Positions 7,460-13,239 of a stretch of 13,239 bases of DNA are shown in pieces. This DNA comes from Pseudomonadota bacterium (GTDB lineage Bacteria; Pseudomonadota; Gammaproteobacteria; Burkholderiales; Burkholderiaceae_C): positions 1-13,239 of the forward strand of contig JAFAGF010000158.1 in NCBI GenBank assembly GCA_023422975.1, read 5' to 3'. The notes below the pieces were generated by a model. That model saw only the letters and a program-made list of their open reading frames with translations. It was not told where the DNA came from and searched no databases. How positions within the stretch are numbered: position 1 is the first letter of the stretch; every line of letters starts with the position of its first letter. The translations under genes were made by a program, and so were the position numbers.

Positions 7460-7960
7460 ATGCCTGAAAAGTCTGCATCCCCATCTTCCCTCCCTAAACG
7501 CCACTGGCTGTGGGGCAGTGCGGCCTCGGCGCTGGTTGCATTGCTGGCCGCCTGTGGCGTCAAGCCTCCCAGCCGCACGGATGACAGCTCCGCCGCCACA
7601 CCCAGCGGCAGCTCCAACGCCAGCAATCCGCGCGCCTATCGCCAAGATGCGGCGCGCCACCTGTATGGACGCAATGCACACCGCATTTACCAAGGCAAGC
7701 TGCCCCCGCTGCTGTATGCCGTGGGCACACTGGAGGTCAACTTAGACCGCAAGGGCCAGGTACGCAGCTTCAACTGGATGCGCGCGCCCCGCCACGCCCC
7801 GGAAGTGATTCGCGAAATTGAGCGCACCGTGCGCGCTGCCGCGCCCTTTCCGGTTGCCAGCAAGCTGGGCTATGTGACCTATACCGACACTTGGCTGTGG
7901 GACAAGTCCGGGCAGTTCCAGCTGGACACCTTGACCGAAGGCCAGCGCGATGGCGGCTAA
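7460..7960 (+). CDS. TonB-C-like outer-membrane lipoprotein, copy 1
   Basis: Predicted lipoprotein of 166 residues. A lysine/arginine start and hydrophobic segment lead to lipobox LAAC (29-32) with Gly after the Cys, so by the Lol +2 rule it would go to the outer membrane. A Ser/Asn-rich linker (about 35-57) precedes a domain of about 105 residues. Its pattern (YAVGTLEVNLDRKGQV, then HAPEVIREIERTVRAAAPFP) resembles TonB/TolA C-terminal folds. It ends in a distinctive YTDTWLWDKSGQFQL segment. There is no N-terminal TonB anchor, so it is not a classical energy transducer. A paralogue, about two-thirds identical over this domain, lies at 8487. AGGA 12 bases before the ATG is a weak ribosome site. 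The last 11 bases overlap the GNAT gene. I do not recognise a named family or function. Confidence 0.82.
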   Translation: MPEKSASPSSLPKRHWLWGSAASALVALLAACGVKPPSRTDDSSAATPSGSSNASNPRAYRQDAARHLYGRNAHRIYQGKLPPLLYAVGTLEVNLDRKGQVRSFNWMRAPRHAPEVIREIERTVRAAAPFPVASKLGYVTYTDTWLWDKSGQFQLDTLTEGQRDGG

Positions 7961-8477
7961 GCCCGCGCCGCCCTGTGTGCTGCGCACCTTTGCACCCAGC
8001 GATGCAGCCGCCTTCCAAACGCTGCGCCTGCAAGCCCTGCAGGCACACCCCGCAGCCTTCTTCTCATCCCCCGAAGAGCAGGCCGACATGCCACTGGATG
8101 CCGTGGCGCAAGGTATTTGCCCCAGCCCAGACAGCTGGGCGATCGGCGCATGGCACAACGATCAGCTGGTTGCCACCATGGGGCTGCAGCGTCACCAACC
8201 GCTGAAGCTGGCGCACAAGGCCGAAATTTGGGGCGTGTATGTCGCACCAGCCTTCCGCGGCCAGGGTATTGCCCATGCCATGCTGGCCCGCACACTGTCC
8301 CACGCACGCAGCATGCAAGGGCTGCAACAAGTGCAGTTGGGCGTACTCAGCAGCAACCATGCCGCGATTGCACTGTGCCTGCGCTACGGTTTTGTGCGGT
8401 TAGGCCGCCTGCGGCACAACGGCCTACAACAACAAGCGCACATGGTGCAGCACCACGGCCCAGCGCCTGCGCAGTAA
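7950..8477 (+). CDS. GNAT-family N-acetyltransferase
   Basis: Cytoplasmic acetyl-CoA-dependent acetyltransferase of the GNAT fold, 175 residues. The N-terminal part VLRTFAPSDAAAFQTLRLQAL is the usual beta1-alpha1 region. Motif A is AEIWGVYVAPAFRGQGIA, with the acetyl-CoA pyrophosphate loop RGQGIA at 103-108. LSSNHAAIALCLRYGF is the typical motif B region. The substrate cannot be told from sequence; it may be a small molecule or a protein N-terminus. The ATG overlaps the end of lipoprotein copy 1 by 11 bases in another frame, with GAAGG 8 bases upstream, which suggests translational coupling. Only 9 bases separate its stop from lipoprotein copy 2, so all three are probably one transcript. Confidence 0.9.
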   Translation: MAAKPAPPCVLRTFAPSDAAAFQTLRLQALQAHPAAFFSSPEEQADMPLDAVAQGICPSPDSWAIGAWHNDQLVATMGLQRHQPLKLAHKAEIWGVYVAPAFRGQGIAHAMLARTLSHARSMQGLQQVQLGVLSSNHAAIALCLRYGFVRLGRLRHNGLQQQAHMVQHHGPAPAQ

Positions 8478-8486
8478 TCTGGTGCC

Positions 8487-8954
8487 ATGCACACCCACCC
8501 TCACCCCCTGACCGCCTCAGCAACGCGCCGCCAATGGCTGTTGGCTGGCTTGACAGCCAGTGCCGCTGCGGCACTCACCGCCTGCGGCGTCCCTATCACG
8601 CTGCCCAGCAAGGGCCGCCCTGCCTCCGCCGCTTACGAGCGCAAAGCCGCTAACCACCTCTACCAGCGCTATGCCTCGCGCATTTACCGCGGCAAGCTGC
8701 CTGCCATGCTGTATGCCGTGGGTGTGCTGGAGATCAGCCTCAGTGGCAGCGGCCAGATCCAGCGCCTGAACTGGATGCGCAAACCCAGCCACGCCCCCGA
8801 AGTGGTGCGTGAAATTGAGCGCTTGGTGCGTGCTGCTGCACCATTTCCGCCCACTGGTGCGGGCAGCGTCAGCTATACCGACACTTGGTTGTGGGACCGC
8901 TCCGGGCGTTTTCAGCTCAATACCTTGTCGGAAGGGCAGCTGGAAGGCGGCTAA
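8487..8954 (+). CDS. TonB-C-like lipoprotein, copy 2 (Tat-like signal)
   Basis: Paralogue of the gene at 7460, 155 residues. The signal region has a twin arginine, TRRQWLLAGLTAS (13-25), followed by lipobox LTAC (30-33) and Gly. It therefore looks like a Tat-type lipoprotein signal, whereas copy 1 has KRHWL. The mature domain shares YAVG, NWMR, HAPEV, REIER, VRAAAPFP and YTDTWLWD with copy 1, about 70 of 107 aligned residues. The linker after the Cys is shorter. No good ribosome site precedes the ATG, but the 9-base gap from the GNAT stop fits translation by re-initiation. It is followed by the long inverted repeat at 8975-9056. Function is unknown; an envelope role is inferred from the lipobox and TonB-C-like fold. 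Confidence 0.82.
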   Translation: MHTHPHPLTASATRRQWLLAGLTASAAAALTACGVPITLPSKGRPASAAYERKAANHLYQRYASRIYRGKLPAMLYAVGVLEISLSGSGQIQRLNWMRKPSHAPEVVREIERLVRAAAPFPPTGAGSVSYTDTWLWDRSGRFQLNTLSEGQLEGG

Positions 8955-8974
8955 GCACAGAAATTTTCAAAAAC

Positions 8975-9056
8975 AAGAGCGGCTTGCGCTGATGCTTCAA
9001 CAGTTTCAGACACCAAAGCACCTGAAACCATTGCACATCGAGCGCAAGCCGCTCTC
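8975..9056. terminator. Long nested inverted repeat, probable bidirectional terminator
   Basis: A perfect 15-bp inverted repeat, AGAGCGGCTTGCGCT (8976-8990) and its complement (9041-9055), encloses 50 bases. The stem can continue after one bulge with GATG/CATC and CAA/TTG, and a second perfect hairpin GTTTCAG/CTGAAAC (9003-9009, 9022-9028) sits at the tip. It lies between convergent genes (lipoprotein copy 2 and uraH), with a T-rich tract after the stem on the minus strand (TTGTTTTTG) and CTCTTTA on the plus strand. The loop is too long for a standard terminator, so a dispersed palindromic repeat or a structured RNA is also possible. Confidence 0.6.
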
Positions 9057-9106
9057 TTTATTGCGGTGTGAGCGCCGTTATGCGCACTCAGCGACAGCCT
9101 GCCACA

Positions 9107-9457
9107 TCACGACCCCCGGTAGGTGGAATAGCTCCAAGGGCTCACCAGCAGCGGCACGTGGTAATGCTGATCGGTGTGCGCCACCCCAAAGTCCAAATTG
9201 ACCACGCTCAAAAAATTGGGCTCGGGAAGTTGCACGCCTTTTGCTTTGAAGTAGCCTGCCACATCGAAAGCCAAGCGGTACGTGCCAACTTTCAGGCTGT
9301 CGTTATCAAACAGCGGCGCATCGGTGCGGCCATCGTGGTTCAGCGTCAGGTCCTTGACCAGCGTGGCCTTGTCACCGTCGGTGACATACAGCTTCACCTG
9401 CATGCCTGCTGCCGGGCAACCGTGCATGGTGTCCAGAACGTGGGTACTCAAGCCCAT
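9107..9457 (-). CDS. uraH: 5-hydroxyisourate hydrolase (transthyretin-like)
   Basis: Hydrolyses 5-hydroxyisourate, the product of PuuD, to OHCU. The 116-residue length is normal for the family. The N-terminal LSTHVLDTMHGCPA has the catalytic His6, GRTD has the conserved Arg44, HYHVPLLVSP has His98 and His100, and the protein ends in the diagnostic YRGS. There is no signal peptide, so it is cytoplasmic. The ATG at 9457 is supported by a strong AAGGAG with 7 bases between GGAG and the start. It is divergent from gntR, with the TGTATACA box 49 bp upstream of the start, so it is probably controlled by that regulator together with puuD. Confidence 0.97.
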   Translation of the reverse strand: MGLSTHVLDTMHGCPAAGMQVKLYVTDGDKATLVKDLTLNHDGRTDAPLFDNDSLKVGTYRLAFDVAGYFKAKGVQLPEPNFLSVVNLDFGVAHTDQHYHVPLLVSPWSYSTYRGS

Positions 9458-9506
9458 GGGGTAACTCCTTAATGTCTGCAGCTGCCACGCAACCGCTTGT
9501 TTACCA

Positions 9507-9525
9507 AAAGTGTATACAATTTTTG
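9507..9525. promoter_or_regulatory. Probable GntR operator between uraH and gntR
   Basis: AAAGTGTATACAATTTTTG contains the palindrome TGTATACA, a common core of FadR/FCD-type GntR sites. It lies 49 bp before uraH and only 13 bp before the first ATG of gntR, overlapping -10-like hexamers on either strand (TACAAT forward, TACACT reverse). Repression of uraH and autoregulation are the simple reading. The close match at 6400-6418 supports a real site. Confidence 0.7.
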
Positions 9526-9538
9526 CTCAAACGCATCT

Positions 9539-10228
9539 ATGATGATCCCTATGGAAACATCCTCCACCAGCGCCATTGCGGACGCTTTGACCCGTGCCAT
9601 TGTTGAGCACAAGCTGTTGCCCGGCACCAAGTTGGCCGAGCAAAAGCTGGCCGACCACTTTGGTGTCTCGCGCACCCTGGTCAGGCAAGCTTTGTTCCAG
9701 CTGTCGCAAAACCGGCTGGTCACGTTGGCCCCTGCGCGCGGCGCCTTTGTGGCCACGCCGTCGGTTGACGAAGCCAAGCAGGTGTTTGCCGTGCGCCGCA
9801 TGCTGGAGACCGAAATGACGCGCGCCTTTGTGCGCCAAGTCAAACCCGCGCAGATCAAAACCCTCAAGCACCACATTGCCGCCGAGAAAAAGGCCATGGA
9901 CCGCAACGACGTAGGCCAGCGCACCGAGCTGCTGGGCGACTTCCACGTGGTCATGGCCGAGCAAATGGGCAACCACGTGCTGGCGCAGCTTCTGGGTGAC
10001 TTGATCTCTCGCTGCGCCCTCATCACGCTGATGTACCAAAGCACCAGCGCCGCCGAGCACTCGCACGAAGAGCACGAAGCCATCGTGGCCGCCCTGGCCG
10101 CCAAAGACGAAGACACCGCCGTGCTCCTGATGCAGGAGCACCTGGAGCATGTGGAACAAGGGCTGACCTTTGACCGCGATATGCCGACCAACGATTTATC
10201 CATGGCGCTGTCCAGCGTCACCCTCTGA
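9539..10228 (+). CDS. GntR-family regulator with FCD domain, likely purine-catabolism regulator
   Basis: FadR-type transcription factor of about 229 residues. The N-terminal winged helix includes IADALTRAIVEHKLLPGTKL and LADHFGVSRTLVRQAL, followed by a wing in LAPARGAFVATP. The C-terminal all-helical FCD domain holds the usual metal/ligand residues: Asp and His in GDFHVVMAEQ, His in SHEEHEAI, and His in MQEHLEHVE. The ligand is probably a purine-pathway intermediate, by context only. The frame is open back to a TTG at 9497, but that start would put the operator inside the gene; ATG 9539, 9542 or 9551 is more likely, all without a clear ribosome site. It begins the puuE operon, 32 bp before puuE, and is divergent from uraH. 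Confidence 0.92.
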   Translation: MMIPMETSSTSAIADALTRAIVEHKLLPGTKLAEQKLADHFGVSRTLVRQALFQLSQNRLVTLAPARGAFVATPSVDEAKQVFAVRRMLETEMTRAFVRQVKPAQIKTLKHHIAAEKKAMDRNDVGQRTELLGDFHVVMAEQMGNHVLAQLLGDLISRCALITLMYQSTSAAEHSHEEHEAIVAALAAKDEDTAVLLMQEHLEHVEQGLTFDRDMPTNDLSMALSSVTL

Positions 10229-10260
10229 AGCTCTGCCTTTTGCCTGATTCGTAGATTCCC

Positions 10261-11220
10261 ATGACTTACAACGCCTGCGCCCCCTACCCCCGTGACCTGA
10301 TTGGCTACGGCCGCACCCCGCCCCATCCCCAGTGGCCCGGTCAAGCGCGTGTGGCGGTGCAGTTTGTGCTGAATTACGAAGAAGGCGGTGAAAACTGCGT
10401 GCTGCACGGCGATGCGGCCAGCGAGCAGTTTCTGTCTGAAATGTTCAACCCTGCGGCCTACCCTGAGCGCCACATGAGCATGGAAGGCATTTATGAGTAC
10501 GGCTCCCGCGCGGGCGTGTGGCGCATCCTGCGCGAATTTGAAAAGCGCGGCCTGCCACTGACCGTGTTTGGGGTGGCCACCGCCTTGCAAAAGCACCGCG
10601 AGGTAGCCCAAGCCTTTGCCGAGCTGGGCCATGAGGTGGCCTGCCACGGTCTGAAATGGATCCACTACCAGGGCGTGCCCGAAGCGGTTGAACGCGCCCA
10701 CATGGCGCAGTGCATGGAAATTTTTGGCGAGCTGTACGGCCATGACGGTGACCACGGCCTTGGCTGGTACACCGGCCGCGACAGCCCCAACACCCATCGC
10801 ATCGTGGCCGATGATGGCCGCTTCACCTACGACAGCGACTACTACGGCGACGACCTGCCGTTTTGGATGACCGTGCGCAAAACCGATGGCAGCGAACACC
10901 AGCAACTCATCGTGCCCTACACGCTGGACTGCAACGACATGCGCTTTGCCCTGCCCCAAGGCTATTCGCACGCAGACCCGTTCTATCAGTACCTCAAAGA
11001 CACTTTCGATGCGCTGTACGCCGAAGGCGATGCCAGCGGCGACAACGCCCCCAAGATGATGAGCATTGGCATGCACTGCCGCCTGCTGGGCAAGCCCGGG
11101 CGCATCACGGCGCTGCAGCGCTTTTTGGACCACATCCAGCAGCACGACCAGGTCTGGGTGGCCCGCCGCATCGACATTGCCCGCCACTGGGCGCAGCGTT
11201 TTCCAGCGCCCGCGCTGTGA
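10261..11220 (+). CDS. puuE: Allantoinase of the PuuE type (polysaccharide-deacetylase-like)
   Basis: Hydrolyses allantoin to allantoate in the cytoplasm. The sequence has the PuuE pattern rather than that of the amidohydrolase-type AllB: it starts with YPRDLIGYGRTPPHPQWPG and has VLNYEEGGE, then SMEGIYEYGSRAGVWRILREF, VFGVATALQKH, GHEVACHGLKW and, late, MMSIGMHCRLLGKPGR. PuuE is related to NodB/polysaccharide deacetylases but is reported to act without their metal site. The 319-residue length is normal. The ATG at 10261 lies 32 bp after gntR without an obvious ribosome site; no better in-frame start is near. A 78-bp gap containing a hairpin repeat separates it from the uraD-allC fusion. Confidence 0.96.
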   Translation: MTYNACAPYPRDLIGYGRTPPHPQWPGQARVAVQFVLNYEEGGENCVLHGDAASEQFLSEMFNPAAYPERHMSMEGIYEYGSRAGVWRILREFEKRGLPLTVFGVATALQKHREVAQAFAELGHEVACHGLKWIHYQGVPEAVERAHMAQCMEIFGELYGHDGDHGLGWYTGRDSPNTHRIVADDGRFTYDSDYYGDDLPFWMTVRKTDGSEHQQLIVPYTLDCNDMRFALPQGYSHADPFYQYLKDTFDALYAEGDASGDNAPKMMSIGMHCRLLGKPGRITALQRFLDHIQQHDQVWVARRIDIARHWAQRFPAPAL

Positions 11221-11236
11221 GTGATCGTTTTCAATA

Positions 11237-11286
11237 AAACAAGCCTCTAGCGCTTATCCAGCAATCGCTAGCAGCTCTCTTTTTAG
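11237..11286. repeat. Intergenic palindromic repeat between puuE and uraD-allC
   Basis: CTAGCG (11247-11252) and CGCTAG (11266-11271) form the stem of a hairpin with a 13-base loop. AAAAC lies before it and CTCTCTTTTT after it. The layout (A-rich start, AAGCC, CTAGCGCTT, loop, CGCTAG, AGCT, T-rich end) resembles palindromic elements that I recall as scattered between genes in Comamonadaceae genomes; I cannot search to confirm. It could end or attenuate transcription between puuE and the fusion gene. Confidence 0.55.
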
Positions 11287-11298
11287 ATAGGAAGCACC

Positions 11299-13068
11299 AT
11301 GGCCCTGACCTTGGAACAACTCAATGCCGCCGATACCGCCACCGCGGTGCAACTGCTGGATGGCTTGTATGAACATTCGCCCTGGATTGCCGAGGCGGCC
11401 TTGGCACAGCGCCCATTCAAATCGCTCGCCCACCTCAAGCACGCCATGGTGCAAGTGCTGGAAAAGGCCGGTGTGCAGCCGCAGCTGGATTTGATCCGCG
11501 CCCACCCGGAGCTGGCAGGCAAGGCCATGGTCAGCAACACACTGACGGCCGAATCCACCAACGAGCAAAACAAGGCAGGACTGACCGCCTGCACCCCCGA
11601 AGAGTTTGCACAAATCCAGCAACTCAACGCGGACTACAACGCACGCTTTGGTTTCCCCTTCATCTTGGCCGTGCGCGGCCCGCGTGGCACCGGCTTGCTC
11701 AAGCAGGAAATCATTGCCACCTTTGCACGCCGCCTGCACAACCATCCGGACTATGAGCGCGCCGAGGCGATTCGCAACATCCACCGCATTGCCGAGATTC
11801 GCCTGAACGACAAGTTTGGCTATGAGCCCACGTTGGGTAACGACGTGTGGGACTGGCAGGAAAAACTGGCCCAGCACAGCGAGCCGGGCTACGCCGAAAA
11901 AGGCCAACTCACCGTGACCTACCTGACAGACGCCCACCGTGCCTGCGCCCAGCGCATCAGCCACTGGATGCGCGACTGCGGCTTTGACGACATCGAGATC
12001 GACGCCGTCGGCAACGTGGTGGGCCGTTACCACCCTGCCGACAAGAGCGGCAAATACCTGCTGACCGGAAGTCACTACGACACCGTGCGCAACGGCGGCA
12101 AGTACGACGGGCGCTTGGGCATCTTTGTGCCGATGGCCTGCGTGCGTGAGCTGCACCGCCAAGGCAAGCGCCTGCCGTTTGGCATCGAAGTGGTGGGCTT
12201 TGCCGAAGAAGAAGGCCAACGCTACAAGGCCACCTTCCTGGGGTCAGGCGCGCTGATTGGTGACTTCAAGCCTGAATGGCTGGATCAAAAAGATGCTGAT
12301 GGCATCACCATGCGCGAAGCCATGCAGCACGCAGGCCTGTGCATTGACGACATCCCCAAACTGCAGCGCGATGCGGCCGACTACCTGGGCTTTATCGAAG
12401 TACACATCGAACAAGGCCCTGTGCTCAATGAGTTCGACATTCCGCTGGGCGTGGTCACCTCCATCAACGGCGGTGTGCGCTATGTGTGCGAAATGATTGG
12501 CACCGCCAGCCACGCGGGCACTACCCCCATGAACCGCCGCCGTGACGCCGCATTGGGCGTGGCCGAACTGGCCCTGTACATGGAAGAGCGGGCCCTCCAA
12601 GACGGTGACAGCGTCGCCACCATTGGCATGCTGCAAGTGCCCAACGGCTCCATCAACGTGGTGCCCGGTAAATGTGCCTTCAGCATGGACATGCGCGCCC
12701 CCACCGATGCGCAGCGTGACGCCATGGTGGCCGACGTGCTTGCCCAGCTGGAAGCAATTGCCCAGCGCCGCGGCCTGCAATACAAGACCGAGCTGGCCAT
12801 GAAGGCCGCCGCTGCACCCAGCGCCCCCGCCCTGCAAACCCTGTGGGAAAACGCCGTGCAAGCCTTGGGTGTGCCTCTGCTGCGCATGCCCAGCGGCGCG
12901 GGCCACGATGCCATGAAGCTGCACGAAATCATGCCGCAGGCGATGTTGTTCACACGCGGCCTGAACAGCGGCATCAGCCACAACCCGCTGGAGGCAACGA
13001 CCAGCGATGACATGCAACTGGCCGTCGATGCTTTCAGCCACGTGCTGCAGCAACTGGCCACCTCCTAA
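11299..13068 (+). CDS. Bifunctional OHCU decarboxylase / allantoate amidohydrolase (UraD-AllC fusion)
   Basis: A natural two-domain protein of 589 residues. Residues 1 to about 172 are OHCU decarboxylase (UraD), making S-allantoin: the catalytic HPELAG has His69, the conserved SxxEQ reads STNEQ with Glu89, and NADYNARFGFPFILAV is the usual C-terminal signature. From about residue 180 the protein is a Zn-dependent M20-type allantoate amidohydrolase (AllC). Its metal ligands are all present: His259 in GSHYDT, Asp270 in KYDGRLG, Glu in FAEEEGQRY (303-305), His369 in EVHIEQGP and His561 in ISHNPLE. The junction is in frame with no stop or internal start at the domain border. AGGAAG before ATG 11299 is a good ribosome site. 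The two halves act before and after the PuuE step, and puuE is the gene just upstream. M20 hydrolase coding follows after 23 bp. Confidence 0.95.
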   Translation: MALTLEQLNAADTATAVQLLDGLYEHSPWIAEAALAQRPFKSLAHLKHAMVQVLEKAGVQPQLDLIRAHPELAGKAMVSNTLTAESTNEQNKAGLTACTPEEFAQIQQLNADYNARFGFPFILAVRGPRGTGLLKQEIIATFARRLHNHPDYERAEAIRNIHRIAEIRLNDKFGYEPTLGNDVWDWQEKLAQHSEPGYAEKGQLTVTYLTDAHRACAQRISHWMRDCGFDDIEIDAVGNVVGRYHPADKSGKYLLTGSHYDTVRNGGKYDGRLGIFVPMACVRELHRQGKRLPFGIEVVGFAEEEGQRYKATFLGSGALIGDFKPEWLDQKDADGITMREAMQHAGLCIDDIPKLQRDAADYLGFIEVHIEQGPVLNEFDIPLGVVTSINGGVRYVCEMIGTASHAGTTPMNRRRDAALGVAELALYMEERALQDGDSVATIGMLQVPNGSINVVPGKCAFSMDMRAPTDAQRDAMVADVLAQLEAIAQRRGLQYKTELAMKAAAAPSAPALQTLWENAVQALGVPLLRMPSGAGHDAMKLHEIMPQAMLFTRGLNSGISHNPLEATTSDDMQLAVDAFSHVLQQLATS

Positions 13069-13091
13069 ATCACAAACAAAAAGAGACAACG

Positions 13092-13239
13092 ATGAACCAA
13101 GACCGCCAAGCCACTTACGCCGCATTGGATGCGTGGGTTGACCAGCACTTTGACGAGCAGGTGCAATTTCTGCAGGCACTGGTGCAAGTGCCCACCGATA
13201 CGCCCCCCGGCAACAACGCCCCGCACGCCGAGCGCACGG
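13092..13239 (+). CDS. M20-family metallohydrolase, N-terminal fragment (runs off window)
   Basis: Only 49 codons are visible, starting at ATG 13092 with AGAGA just upstream and 23 bp after the uraD-allC stop, so it is probably in the same operon. The visible part (AALDAWVDQHFDEQVQFLQA, then LVQVPTDTPPGNNAPHAERT) is the typical N-terminus of DapE/ArgE/YgeY-like M20 peptidases: an opening helix, LV.VPT, a PPG loop and a PHAE motif. The metal-binding residues lie outside the window. Its substrate is unknown. Position suggests an amidohydrolase or carbamoyl hydrolase step near allantoate breakdown, which is inference. Confidence 0.75.
   Translation, partial: MNQDRQATYAALDAWVDQHFDEQVQFLQALVQVPTDTPPGNNAPHAERT

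Noticed and set aside
7460..8954. Toxin-antitoxin or phage-defence reading of the GNAT gene with flanking small genes
   Set aside because: GNAT toxins usually pair with a small DNA-binding antitoxin. Here the neighbours are secreted lipoproteins without a helix-turn-helix.
10229..10260. Search for a GntR box or ribosome site before puuE
   Set aside because: The 32-bp gap has neither a TGTATACA-like element nor a clear Shine-Dalgarno sequence, so puuE is read as part of the gntR transcript.
9469..11187. Long open frame (572 codons) on the minus strand across gntR and puuE
   Set aside because: It runs antisense to two clear genes; such frames are common opposite high-GC coding DNA. Its translation has no recognisable domain and is rich in Gly, Ala, His and Val.
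11254..12219. 321-codon minus-strand frame opposite the uraD-allC fusion, with another at 12244-13179
   Set aside because: Both mirror the coding pattern of the fusion gene, show no family motif, and lack a convincing ribosome site.

Overview
The window is high-GC Gram-negative DNA whose gene families and small intergenic hairpins suggest a betaproteobacterium of the Burkholderiales, most likely Comamonadaceae. The genus cannot be fixed from the sequence. No tRNA, rRNA, CRISPR array, transposase or phage gene is visible. The region is a chromosomal catabolic locus for purines: hypoxanthine/xanthine to urate to allantoin to allantoate.

Layout. 1-1980 (+) is the C-terminal five-sixths of the molybdenum subunit of xanthine dehydrogenase (xdhB). 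Convergent to it is a membrane-anchored GGDEF diguanylate cyclase (2012-3991, -), then a Crp/Fnr-type regulator (4139-4807, -) with its own terminator. The cytochrome-c-containing membrane urate oxidase puuD (4974-6263, -) follows, also with a strong terminator, then the Mo-cofactor chaperone xdhC (6482-7318, -). Divergent from xdhC is a compact three-gene unit on the + strand: a TonB-C-like lipoprotein, an overlapping GNAT acetyltransferase, and a paralogue of the lipoprotein (7460-8954). A long nested inverted repeat (8975-9056) separates this unit from uraH (9107-9457, -). Divergent from uraH is a GntR/FCD regulator (about 9539-10228, +), followed by puuE allantoinase, a uraD-allC fusion, and the first 49 codons of an M20-family hydrolase that runs off the window end.

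How the genes work together. XdhAB, matured by XdhC, makes urate. PuuD oxidises urate to 5-hydroxyisourate and probably passes electrons through its C-terminal c-type heme. UraH opens the ring to OHCU. The UraD half of the fusion decarboxylates OHCU to S-allantoin, PuuE makes allantoate, and the AllC half releases ammonia from allantoate. The M20 enzyme may take a later or side step. The GntR protein is the likely local regulator: a 19-base motif centred on TGTATACA lies between uraH and gntR, and recurs with 17/19 identity and the same orientation in front of puuD.

The parts least explained by purine catabolism are the lipoprotein-GNAT-lipoprotein unit, the GGDEF protein without a product-inhibition site, the Crp/Fnr protein of unknown signal, and the two inverted-repeat elements.
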